Source: a virus. Taken from it: DNA of 64,000 nucleotides. Numbering within the stretch: the first letter of the stretch is position 1; each line of letters starts with the position of its first letter. Position numbers and translations under genes: made by a program. The notes beneath the pieces were generated by a model that was not told the DNA's origin, made no database searches, and saw only the letters and a list, made by a program, of their open reading frames with translations. The stretch covers positions 124,001-188,000 of the IMG/VR virus record IMGVR_UViG_3300009514_000001; one strand, given 5' to 3'. Positions 47,418-54,521 of this stretch are shown piece after piece.

Positions 47418-47420
47418 TGG

Positions 47421-48857
47421 TCATCGCCTCCGCTTGCGAGGGGTGAACTGGGGGTTCTTGTTGCCTGTGCCAGGAATCGGGTCACTGACACCTTTCGACT
47501 GAGTCGAAGAACCCTCCGCCGAGGGCACGTTCCGACCCGTAATCTCCTGTCCCGGTGACTTGAACACCGGAATGTCCCGGCCCCCTTGCTGGAGAGTTCC
47601 AACATGATGGAACTGCTGCTCCTGGTGAATCGCCCGAGGGTCGACACCACGAGGAGCACGTGCGGGCTGTTGGTGGGCCTGGGCCTGAACCGCCTGGGCC
47701 GCGTCCGCATGGGGAGCACGACGACGTTTCACGGGAATGGGCCGGACCTGGTCCCTCCGCGTCTGGTACTGCCCCTGGGAGACGCCCTCCGTCGCCTGGA
47801 GTGCCGCCTGATGTTGTTGGCGAGCTTGGGCAGCATGTTGCTGTCGGACCTGGTCCGCGGCGTGGGGGTCGAAGGCCTGGTTCTGGGAGTACTGCTGGGC
47901 GATGTTCTGGGCCGTCTGCGCCCTCGCAGCATTCGCCCGAGCCAGCTTCTCCTGCAAAACGTCCTCGGGAGTCTGGACCATCATCGCCTCCATCTCCGCC
48001 ACCCTGCCGGGCTCCATGGTGGGGGCGTGGGCGTTCGGAACTCGCTGTGAGACCGTCTGAGGCGCTCGCTGTGGTGCCGGAGGGGGGGGCTGCGGAACCT
48101 GGTGTTGACTGTAGACCGCCTGACGACGCGCCAGCTCCTCCTGGAGACGGGCAATCTCGGCTGCCTCGCCGTCCTGATAGGAGGGCTGGGGCTGCTCCTC
48201 TTCTTCGGGTCGTTGACGACGTCGAGGAAGAGGGACATCCTCCCCTCGGGCCAGGGACTCCTGTTGGACCATGTTGACGAGGTTGTGGTCGAGAGCTGTC
48301 TTGATAGCCTGGTTCTTCGAATCGACGGAAGCCGCCTCGTGGCGTTTCTGTTCCATCCTCAACTCTTCGACACGCCCCTCCAGACGGGATATTTCCAGCT
48401 CGAAATCGACAGGATCGAGGACGATGGCCTTCTCAGCTCGAAGCTGAGTCCGGGTGGTCAGCTCGCCGTACTTTTGAAAAGCTCTGGTGACGTACGGACC
48501 AGACCACCGAGCGATAAGGCGACGGGCGACCTCGACCTTCTCCCGCCTGATGGGGGTTCCGTCGTTCTTGGCCTCCCCCGTTGCGACATAGGCCCCGCTG
48601 AGGTCGACGCCACTGACAGCGACGATTGCGTAGGCAAGGGTCGAAATCTTCAGGCGGTGGATGTAGTCGAGAGTGGTGGCGCCATCTTCTCCTCCGACCT
48701 CCCAGGCTACATTCGCGTATTTGACGACCTCTACTTCCTCTTCGTCTCCCAGAACGCGTATGGTAACGGGCACTCCGCCAATATCGAAGCTGATCTCGTC
48801 GTGACTCAGCTCATCAATCTGGCCAAATGCCTCCTCCAAAATCCGTTGGTCGAGCAT
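47421..48857 (-). CDS. tail-assembly-chaperone-like protein (T4 gp26-like N-terminus) with Gln/Pro/Arg-rich tail (478 aa)
   Basis: Residues 1-135 look like a small folded chaperone domain: EISFDIGGVPVTIRVLGDEEEVEVVKYANVAWE, then YIHRLKISTLAYAIVAVSGVDLS. This resembles T4 gp26-like proteins found before tape measures. Residues 150-200 are helical. From about 210 onward the protein is low-complexity and rich in Q, P, R, H and A (QPPPPAPQRAPQTVSQ, QVRQQHAAQARQQHQAALQ), so probably disordered, ending in KRRR. Such a tail is unusual and might coat the long tape measure during assembly (inference). The start at 48857 has a strong SD, GAGGAGG. Confidence 0.6.
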   Translation of the reverse strand: MLDQRILEEAFGQIDELSHDEISFDIGGVPVTIRVLGDEEEVEVVKYANVAWEVGGEDGATTLDYIHRLKISTLAYAIVAVSGVDLSGAYVATGEAKNDGTPIRREKVEVARRLIARWSGPYVTRAFQKYGELTTRTQLRAEKAIVLDPVDFELEISRLEGRVEELRMEQKRHEAASVDSKNQAIKTALDHNLVNMVQQESLARGEDVPLPRRRQRPEEEEQPQPSYQDGEAAEIARLQEELARRQAVYSQHQVPQPPPPAPQRAPQTVSQRVPNAHAPTMEPGRVAEMEAMMVQTPEDVLQEKLARANAARAQTAQNIAQQYSQNQAFDPHAADQVRQQHAAQARQQHQAALQATEGVSQGQYQTRRDQVRPIPVKRRRAPHADAAQAVQAQAHQQPARAPRGVDPRAIHQEQQFHHVGTLQQGGRDIPVFKSPGQEITGRNVPSAEGSSTQSKGVSDPIPGTGNKNPQFTPRKRRR

Positions 48858-49101
48858 GCTTCCTCCTCAAAGGGAGGGACAAGCTGGGGACGAAGAGAAG
48901 CCGAGGAGAATGTCTTTCATCTGCTCTATCTATCTGAATCTATCAACCCAGGGGTGGGTCGGGTGAGCAAAGCGCGAAGACGGTTCTATCTGATCTATCT
49001 ATCTCGACTCATCTGTCGGCCGCCAAGCCGCCCCCCGAAAGGGATGGGGTGATCTACGCCACCCCTTCAGACTTGAGTGCCCGGGGCGCCCCTATGGCGC
49101 T
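48858..49101. other. 244-bp intergenic region with GATA-rich clusters and GC hairpins
   Basis: Reading the minus strand after the tube stop there is a GC palindrome (GGGGCGCCCC, 49082-49093 area), then a 6-bp hairpin GGGGTG/CACCCC (49046-49065). Two clusters of AGATAGATAGA-type repeats follow, about 45 nt apart (near 48988-49005 and 48925-48942), and then the SD of the chaperone gene. The hairpins lack T-runs. I cannot match a sigma-70 promoter. The repeats could be a phage-specific late promoter or an activator site, but this is unproven. Confidence 0.4.
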
Positions 49102-49484
49102 TTAGGGCGTCTGGTAACGTACCGAGCCAAGCTGGCCGATGGTCGGGTCGTTACCCGTGGCGATGAACTCGCCATAGGTGCTGCTGAAGTCGTAGACGTC
49201 GCTGATGGTGACGTCGCCCGACTCCATGATCATACCGGAGTCCTGGCTGAACGTGGCCGACCAGGAGTTAAACCAACAGGCCTCGTAGATGGTCACGACT
49301 GCCTGGTGGGTCGGGTTGGCCGGGTTGCCATTGGCGTCCGGAATGACACCCTGGGCAGTGAAGTCCACGGACTGAACACCGCCGTTGAATGTTCCGGTGC
49401 CTGGAGCCGGAGGCCCACCACCCTGGGTTCCGCCGAGATCACGATCCACGAGACTGCTGAACACCAATTGCTGCTCGATGTCGA
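49102..49484 (-). CDS. tail tube protein, exon 2
   Basis: This is the C-terminal half of the tube protein. The frame is open leftward from an in-frame TAA at 49492-49494 that lies inside the intron. It reads (F)DIEQQLVFSSLVDRDLGG..., then VDFTAQGVIPDANGNPANPTHQAVVTIYEACWFNSWSATFSQDSGMIMESGDVTISDVYDF, strand patterns like those of contractile-tail tube proteins. With the splice sites deduced from the P1 helix, exon 1 contributes the first base of a TTC (Phe) codon and exon 2 the last two, giving FDIEQQLVF. The spliced reading frame is 723 nt (240 residues plus stop). Confidence 0.8.
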
Positions 49485-51063
49485 CATTCTGTTAGCACCC
49501 AAAAGGGCCCCCGAGACGTTTCCGCTCGGGTCTGCATGTCACCATGCAGATCGGACCATATCACCACCCCCTAGTAGGGGTGTCCCGCGCTGCGCTCTAG
49601 CAATCTCTCGCTAGAGGCCTACTCGAAACCCTAGACGACAAGTCCGTAGGTCCTTTCGTGGTCTCTACACCTTCCCAGGAGTTTCCCCCTGGGCTTGGCT
49701 CGGGATTGTCTGACAATAGTCAGAGTTCCCCCGAATTCACGGAATTTTCACCACCAGGTTACCCTAGTGGGCCGCTCAAATTAACGGCCATCGATGATGT
49801 CTCAGTGAACGAACAGGTCCGTCTACCCCACCAGCATATCCTGTGCACGTCTGTTACCTTCGGAGCTTCACAGCTCCGATGGAGTGGTCGTTTCGGTTCC
49901 GCCACTCTCCCATGCTTTCACATGGGGTCCGACCATATCTTCACCCCGCAAAGGTCTCGGGGGCCCGACGTATGGCCTGTGAGGGTTCACCTTGTACCGC
50001 ATGGAGGTAATCATGTACGGACGGACGATGTCGAAGAACTTGGAGGTGTCGTATGGGCGTATCTGGAGAAACACCCGACCCCACCCTCGTTTGTCGTTCG
50101 AGACCGGCTTGATCAAAGCCTGGAACCCGAAAGACGACTCAAGCACCTGAGCGACAGGCTTTGCTTGAGACTCGAACATTTGAGTGGTCAAGACTGGTTC
50201 TTTGCCCCAGCCACCCAGAGAACCATCATCCATGTACCAGATTGCGAGACCAAACGGCGTCAGCTTTTCGGCCATCTCCGGGGTGTAGACCTTAGTCCAC
50301 TTCCCTTCAAGGTCCGGTGTACAGAACGGGTGCCAAGACGGGTCCATCCGACGATAGAACCTGTCCTTCCACTCCAGAAACAAAGGGTGGGCGCCTGTGA
50401 CGAAATGAGCCCCATCTGGGTTCTCGACACAGGAGTCCTTGTACGCCGGAGACAAGAAGTCCGCCATGAGGCGACGCTTCCACTCGACATACTCCCGTTG
50501 ATTTGGTCCGTGGTTGACATAGAACTGAGCGCTCCGAGATGACCCCGGAGGAATCTGGACATGGCCGTCTCCAAACAATGTCCCCACCAGGAACTCCTCC
50601 TGTTTGGGGGACAGTGCGTCCGGGTATCGCCACTCATTCCACTTCGGGAGCTTGACGCCCCATTTGCGGGCCCAGTTCATGACCGTAGCTACGCTGACTC
50701 CAAAATGATCTGCAATCTCCCCTCGGCTCCTGCGTTGGACTTCCGCCATCTCTCTCAGGACAGACTCCTCTACTCGATTGTGTCGGTACGCGCTCTTGCG
50801 GAGCCCGAACTTCTTCAACCAGTAGTTGGTCTTCCCATGGGACACACCTGTCTCTTCGGCAATTTCCGAGACGGTCTTCCCAGCCCCCCAAAGGGCTTCG
50901 AGTTGGTTTCTGTCCATACTTGGTGTCTTCCCTGCTGATTACCCAATCTTCTGGATTGTCACTCACTGCCTGAGTACCAGAAGCTCTAAGGGCGTTCCAG
51001 CATATAGTCGGGTTGCAACCTAGAGTCTCCTCTAGGCGAGGTCGAAAAACCGCAAATCCTATT
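49485..51063 (-). ncRNA. group I intron interrupting the tail tube gene
   Basis: P1: exon end CGTAAATT (51071-51064) pairs with intron GGATTTGCG just downstream, 8 bp, with the conserved U-G wobble at the splice site and a 5-nt loop. P/Q (P4): GAATTCGGGGGAA near 49739-49727 and CAATCCCGAGCC at 49708-49697. R: GTGTAGAGACCA at 49670-49659. S: GATATGGTCC ending at 49554. The P7 strands GACCA and TGGTC pair perfectly and differ from the common GACTA/TAGTC by covariation. A P5-like hairpin (CTGAC/GTCAG) lies between P and Q, and a stem CTCTAGC/GCTAGAG (P8 region) between R and S. The intron ends in G at 49485. The endonuclease gene is 5' of the core. Splice sites restore one open frame. Confidence 0.9.
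49868..50917 (-). CDS. intron-encoded LAGLIDADG homing endonuclease (349 aa)
   Basis: Two LAGLIDADG-type helices are visible: FLVGTLFGDG at 109-118 and GLAIWYMDDG at 223-232. They carry the acidic residues Asp117 and Asp231/232, as in the LAGLIDADG_2 (PF03161) group. The first 90 residues hold two helix-turn-helix-like units (KTVSEIAEETGVSHGKTNYWLKKFGL and RGEIADHFGVSVATVMNWARKWGV), an added DNA-binding part. The enzyme should cut intronless tube alleles and drive intron homing. It lies wholly inside the intron, 5' of the ribozyme core. The ATG at 50917 has a weak AGGGA upstream. Both catalytic acids are kept, so it is likely active. Confidence 0.9.
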   Translation of the reverse strand: MDRNQLEALWGAGKTVSEIAEETGVSHGKTNYWLKKFGLRKSAYRHNRVEESVLREMAEVQRRSRGEIADHFGVSVATVMNWARKWGVKLPKWNEWRYPDALSPKQEEFLVGTLFGDGHVQIPPGSSRSAQFYVNHGPNQREYVEWKRRLMADFLSPAYKDSCVENPDGAHFVTGAHPLFLEWKDRFYRRMDPSWHPFCTPDLEGKWTKVYTPEMAEKLTPFGLAIWYMDDGSLGGWGKEPVLTTQMFESQAKPVAQVLESSFGFQALIKPVSNDKRGWGRVFLQIRPYDTSKFFDIVRPYMITSMRYKVNPHRPYVGPPRPLRGEDMVGPHVKAWESGGTETTTPSEL

Positions 51064-51403
51064 AATTTACGGGGTGATCCGCCTGCCACAAGTTGTTGAG
51101 GTATAGGAGTGCTCGCTCAAAGCTAGCAGTCTCTGGATCGGTCACTCCAGGTACCAGCTCGGCGATTTGGTCGCCGAAGCCAATTCCTCGGACGGCATCG
51201 ATGGTCCGACTCATCGTCGGCGAGAAACTGCTCACCACACCGATCTGGAACAGGTCGCCTGTTGCGGCGCCATAGACCGGAGTGAGCAGCCTCACCTTCT
51301 GCGACACGGCGACGCGCGTATTAGGCGACGTTCCGAAGTCGTAGAGATAAGACGTACCCTGCACGCCAGAGGAGGCCTGGGGATTGCGATCCTGGTTGGG
51401 CAT
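51064..51403 (-). CDS. tail tube protein, exon 1
   Basis: I start this at the ATG at 51403 (MPNQDRNPQASSGVQ), with GGGAGG about 6 nt upstream; a longer in-frame start at 51439 lacks support. The exon reads TSYLYDFGTSPNTRVAVSQKVRLL, TGDLFQIGVVSSFSPTMSRTIDAVRGIGFGDQIAELVPG and ASFERALLYLNNLWQADHPVN, a pattern of tube proteins of contractile tails (T4 gp19-like role). Without splicing a TAA straddles the splice site, giving a truncated protein. Splicing to 49484 restores the frame. The tube stacks inside the sheath, so correct intron removal is essential for the virion. Confidence 0.8.
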
Positions 51404-51482
51404 AGTAGCCTCCCTGAGTTTGTGTTTGGGTGCGGGCAAGGACCTTCCAAGCCCTACTGACTATGCCTCAGGTATAGGGAGA

Positions 51483-51818
51483 TTAGGAACGCCGCTGTTC
51501 GTCCACCCACCCCCGGTAGCCCAAACTCTCCAGCCTCCTGACTTCCCGGAACTCGTCCAGATCCTCAGCCCACTCAATAGCTTCCTGGTAGTCCTGGTAC
51601 CCGAGACCCTCCCTGCGAGTCTGGACGTACTCTCTCAGGGACCGGATGGTCTGGGGGCGGGGGTAGCTCTTCGTAACCTTCACAGCCGTTGCGTCAGCCC
51701 AAAACTGCTTCGTCCCATCCTTGAACGACAGCTTGTAAGCCGGCCCCCTCCGCGTAGTACCTTCCCAGACCACATAGTACTCACGCCCCTTGTAGAGAGC
51801 CCAACGGACAAGGCCCAC
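51483..51818 (-). CDS. hypothetical small protein (111 aa)
   Basis: The N-terminal half looks like a small beta barrel (VRWALYKGREYYVVWEGTTRRGPAYKLSFKDGTKQFWADATAVKVT), somewhat SH3-like. The C-terminal half is helical and charged (SLREYVQTRREGLGYQDYQEAIEWAEDLDEFREVRRLESLG). No family is recognised. The start is GTG at 51818 with GAGG about 10 nt upstream. It is the last gene before the tube gene, with 79 bp between them. A nucleic-acid-related role is possible given the basic barrel, but I have no firm evidence. Confidence 0.55.
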   Translation of the reverse strand: MGLVRWALYKGREYYVVWEGTTRRGPAYKLSFKDGTKQFWADATAVKVTKSYPRPQTIRSLREYVQTRREGLGYQDYQEAIEWAEDLDEFREVRRLESLGYRGWVDEQRRS

Positions 51819-51888
51819 CAGAAGCGAACCTCAGGCGGGCCTTGAGCCAAAAGCCAAACATGTTGGGGCCCCCAAGACGTTCGGCGGA

Positions 51889-52320
51889 TTAGACGAGAAG
51901 TCTTGTGTCGAGAATCTGACGACGAAGCAACCCCGCCTCCCTCAGGTAGGACATCGAAGAGTCGTCCCGACAAAGAGTGATGCTGGCCGACAAGTCCAGG
52001 TCGAACCGCCTTCTCAGAGCGTACAGAGCCGGGATGGGGTCGCTAGGGTCGAGGAACACCAGCGACATCCGATCTACCCACCGGTGGCCCAGACGTCTAC
52101 TGAACCACTCTCCTAGGAGATCATGGGTGTCCGACACGTCGTGTAGGGAGGGGTTCTCTCCCGGCACCCAGGACATGTCGAACATCCCCACGACCCGTCT
52201 CTTGGTCGACATCAGATCACGAATGAAGTCGACCAGGTAACCCGTCGACGCGAGGGAGTCGTCCGCCAAGGTCATCATGGCGGACATCTCCAGGAACACG
52301 GCACTCTGGAAGAACCCCAT
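51889..52320 (-). CDS. hypothetical protein (143 aa)
   Basis: An alternating alpha/beta sequence: FFQSAVFLEMSAMMTLADDSLASTGYLVDFIRDLMSTKRRVVGMFDM, then GEWFSRRLGHRWVDRMSLVFLDPSDPIPALYALRRRFDLDLSASITLCRDDS. It could be a Rossmann-like or nucleotide-binding fold, but I see no diagnostic P-loop and recognise no family. GGGGGAGG lies close (about 3 nt) before the ATG at 52320. It follows the synthetase-like gene by 46 bp and probably shares its transcript. Confidence 0.5.
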   Translation of the reverse strand: MGFFQSAVFLEMSAMMTLADDSLASTGYLVDFIRDLMSTKRRVVGMFDMSWVPGENPSLHDVSDTHDLLGEWFSRRLGHRWVDRMSLVFLDPSDPIPALYALRRRFDLDLSASITLCRDDSSMSYLREAGLLRRQILDTRLLV

Positions 52321-52366
52321 GAGCCTCCCCCACAGCTACGCACTGTGCCTCGACCAAGGTGTCGAA

Positions 52367-53284
52367 CTACTGTGCGGCGTGAAGCTCCAGAGCACGAATC
52401 AGTCTTGTGAGCCCGATACCGCCTCCGAACCTGGGTGTCTGTTCCAGTGGGAGGTCGAAGTAGGCCTCCAGCTCTTCACGGACACGACGCTCTCCAAAGG
52501 CGTTGAAGAGCATCTGTGCGTACTGCCCATCGGACACCGCCTCGAACTGATCTCGCATCTCGGCGATGTTGGTAGAGCGTTCCGCACTCCCTATAGTTTC
52601 CTGGCCATAGAGAAGAACGTCGACTTTCGCGTAGAGGGAACCGCCCTCGCGGCGCTTCATGTTCCAGAAGGGATGTGACCTCTGGGGGAAGTCGGTGAGG
52701 AACACCGCGTGATAGTCTTCTCCCAGAATCTCCTCCTCCGGCGTATCGATGAGGTTGACTCCGTAGTTCTCGCAGAGGTCCTCGTAGGCCACCCGGATGG
52801 GGGCGTTGTCGACGAGAGAGCCCTTTGCCGCGATGAAGTCCCGGGTCCTCAGGGCATGGACGAACTGGTCGACTGTATACTGGGGGTCGTGGTCGTCAAT
52901 CAGACCCAGGTGACCAAGGAGGCGAGCCTCAACCTCGATGAGGTCCTCCATGTCCCCCCGCCCCTCGAACTCGAACATAGGGAACACCCGCTCGTGACGT
53001 CCCGGGATGGGGTTGGGCTCGTCCCGGTAGCTGGTGGTGACGCAGTAGCACCCCACCATGTTCGGGTCTGAGAGAAGCTCCCGTTCCAACTCCATCTGCC
53101 CCGTTTGGACCAAGGGCCAGACTGTCCCTCCGCTGGTGAACAGGGACATGGTCTTCGGGTCCTCACAGGCCGCCAGGATGGATGTCCTGCACTGGGAAGG
53201 AACCTCGATGTACCCCAGACTCCGAAAGAACTCTCGGAGGCGGCTGACCGCGTCGTCGTACACTCGGCTATTGATGTGAGCCAT
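52367..53284 (-). CDS. free-standing class II aminoacyl-tRNA-synthetase-like protein (AsnRS/AspRS/AsnA-type catalytic core, 305 aa)
   Basis: I start this at the ATG at 53284 (MAHINSRVYDD), with GGGGAG about 5 nt upstream and downstream of a terminator; the longer frame would begin inside that hairpin. All three class II motifs are visible. Motif 1 is LREFFRSLGYIEVPS (about 16-30). Motif 2 is TSYRDEP...GRHERVFPMFEFE (84-107; Arg87, His97, Glu105). Motif 3 is FGGGIGLTRLIRAL (286-299; Arg294). TGQMELERELL and FLTDFPQRSHPFWN also match AsnRS/AspRS-like enzymes, and GGGIG resembles asparagine synthetase A. There is no anticodon-binding OB domain. It could ligate an amino acid to a tRNA, protein or small molecule, or make asparagine. 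Substrate cannot be read from the sequence. Confidence 0.75.
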   Translation of the reverse strand: MAHINSRVYDDAVSRLREFFRSLGYIEVPSQCRTSILAACEDPKTMSLFTSGGTVWPLVQTGQMELERELLSDPNMVGCYCVTTSYRDEPNPIPGRHERVFPMFEFEGRGDMEDLIEVEARLLGHLGLIDDHDPQYTVDQFVHALRTRDFIAAKGSLVDNAPIRVAYEDLCENYGVNLIDTPEEEILGEDYHAVFLTDFPQRSHPFWNMKRREGGSLYAKVDVLLYGQETIGSAERSTNIAEMRDQFEAVSDGQYAQMLFNAFGERRVREELEAYFDLPLEQTPRFGGGIGLTRLIRALELHAAQ

Positions 53285-53295
53285 TGTTCTCCCCA

Positions 53296-53330
53296 CAAAG
53301 AAAAGCCCTTCCACGAGTTCGTGGAAGGGC
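53296..53330 (-). terminator. rho-independent terminator
   Basis: On the minus strand a 10-12-bp perfect stem (GCCCTTCCAC/GTGGAAGGGC, 53305-53330) is followed directly by TTTTCTTTG. It ends the transcript of the upstream accessory genes and lies about 12 nt before the SD of the synthetase-like gene, which must therefore be reached by read-through or its own promoter. Confidence 0.85.
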
Positions 53331-53417
53331 CTCAGTAACGGTATTGGATGGTCCTCTCAACCGGCTGTCTCCAGTCAGGTTCCTCTCATGCTCTCGTATC
53401 GAGAGACCAACGACGAC

Positions 53418-53591
53418 TCAGTAGCTCAAAGACCACGTGCGGGTACAAGTGGTACACCGGTCTCGGTTCATCCGATGTTGAGCAAAGGGGCCATTGCGAG
53501 TGATGGTCGTAACCTCAGCCTCACGCCCTTTGCAACCCTTGGTCGCGCGGCAGGGCATCGTCACGACACGTTTCGTGTTCGGTTTGCTCAT
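53418..53591 (-). CDS. small zinc-ribbon-like protein (57 aa)
   Basis: The 57 residues include four cysteines arranged MPCRATKGCKG and RDRCTTCTRT, which could bind one zinc ion, with TKGC and basic residues between. The start at 53591 has a weak GGTGG upstream. Its first 71 bases overlap the end of the preceding gene in another frame, which is unusual for this genome, so the start may be later (an ATG 11 codons in). The terminator 88 bp downstream fits the end of this transcript. Small zinc ribbons are common in phages; no function can be assigned. Confidence 0.5.
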   Translation of the reverse strand: MSKPNTKRVVTMPCRATKGCKGREAEVTTITRNGPFAQHRMNRDRCTTCTRTWSLSY

Positions 53592-53961
53592 CCGTTCTTT
53601 CCACCCCGATGTTGGCGAGGACATCTTCGATGTGGTCGTAGGCCGGCCAAAGATATGGGGACGCATGCGGATGCGTCAGTATCGCGGCGAGAGAACTTCG
53701 GATGTCCTTCAGGCGCTCACAATACCCCCGTTGGACTTTCTGTTCCAGCTTCTTTGCCAGGGACATCCATTTGTCCCTGGCCCAGGCCGTCGGGTCATCG
53801 GGGTTGGGTCCCCGGATACTCACCCCGCAGGCTACCAGGACAACCTCCTTGTCCTCCCCGGAGGCATACGTAGCCCCCTGAGTCACCGAAGCACCGATGA
53901 CGGCGGACATGTCCTCAAGAGCCTGGGCGAAGGTGTTGGGCTTCAGATGCACAACAGACAC
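53521..53961 (-). CDS. hypothetical protein (146 aa)
   Basis: I choose the GTG at 53961 (VSVVHLKPNTFAQ) because GAGGAG lies 7 nt upstream; the ATG at 53979 has none. This overlaps the GIY-YIG gene end by 47 bases. The sequence has an alpha/beta start (FAQALEDMSAVIGASV, KEVVLVACGVSIRGP), a helical middle (AWARDKWMSLAKKLEQKVQRGYCERLKDIRSSLAAIL) and an acidic end. No family is recognised. It is part of the accessory block between sheath and tube genes. Confidence 0.55.
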   Translation of the reverse strand: MSVVHLKPNTFAQALEDMSAVIGASVTQGATYASGEDKEVVLVACGVSIRGPNPDDPTAWARDKWMSLAKKLEQKVQRGYCERLKDIRSSLAAILTHPHASPYLWPAYDHIEDVLANIGVERTDEQTEHETCRDDALPRDQGLQRA

Positions 53962-54445
53962 GGGCAATCTCCTCGACATCTTGGGAAGTCAGGGCGAACC
54001 ACTCACCCAGGACTCTCCGGTCCTTATAGCGCTCGTGGAGTTGGGCTTCGAGGTCGAAGCCACCTGTCATGTCATATAGGAGAGTGAGAGGCAAGGAGGA
54101 CCCCGTTTGTAGGGCCTCCATGCGGCTCTGCGGGTCAATACTCACCCCGACCTTGATATGGAGACCGTTCGAGATGAGATACACCCGTCGCAGCTCCGCC
54201 GGGTCATAGAGGTCCCAATCATCCTCTGGCTTGAGTAGAAGCCCGTGGAGGGCCATCGGATTTCGACTCAAGGAGAAGTAGTCCTCCAGACGGTCGACCA
54301 TGACACGGCGCTTCAGATAGCGGATACCGGTCTGCTTACACCACTCCTGGTGGGCCTCCCACAGGTCTGTGACCCTCGTGGTCAGACCCTCGCACACGAA
54401 GCAACAGGAGTCGACAAACGTCAGGACGAGGTTCCCGCTATCCAA
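53915..54445 (-). CDS. GIY-YIG nuclease, T5orf172/MUG113-like (176 aa)
   Basis: The C-terminal half matches the T5orf172-type GIY-YIG nuclease: VYLI (88-91), KVG (98-100), Arg108 in SRMEALQTG, Glu133 and His137 in DLEAQLHERY, and GEWF (147-150). The N-terminal 75 residues are helical (DLWEAHQEWCKQTGIRYLKRRVMVDRLEDYF) and may bind DNA. The start is TTG at 54445. Its SD (GAGGGG, 54454-54459) has good spacing but lies in the 3' arm of a 19-bp hairpin (54453-54496), so translation should be low on long transcripts. This is the type of control known for T4 intron endonucleases. I infer a mobile or genome-defence nuclease. Confidence 0.8.
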   Translation of the reverse strand: MDSGNLVLTFVDSCCFVCEGLTTRVTDLWEAHQEWCKQTGIRYLKRRVMVDRLEDYFSLSRNPMALHGLLLKPEDDWDLYDPAELRRVYLISNGLHIKVGVSIDPQSRMEALQTGSSLPLTLLYDMTGGFDLEAQLHERYKDRRVLGEWFALTSQDVEEIARVCCASEAQHLRPGS

Positions 54446-54452
54446 CGAACAA

Positions 54453-54496
54453 ACCCCTCTTTGGCAAGGTAGAGGGATACCTTACCAAAGAGGGGT
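54453..54496 (-). promoter_or_regulatory. 19-bp hairpin: SD-sequestering and possible terminator
   Basis: The minus-strand RNA forms a 12-bp stem (ACCCCTCTTTGG with CCAAAGAGGGGT), a U-G wobble and 6 more pairs (AAGGTA/TACCTT) with a 6-nt loop. On the plus strand the wobble would be a C-A mismatch, so the fold favours the minus transcript. The 3' arm contains the SD of the GIY-YIG gene and is followed by TTGTTCG, a weak T-run. It may both end the upstream transcript and silence the nuclease. Confidence 0.8.
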
Positions 54497-54521
54497 GGTG
54501 ACGCTACAAGAAGGGGGTGGG

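Noticed and set aside
49102-49467. Reading exon 2 as an independent 121-residue gene with a TTG start
   Set aside because: There is no SD before the TTG, the frame stays open upstream into FDIEQQ-like tube sequence, and intron core elements lie directly before it.
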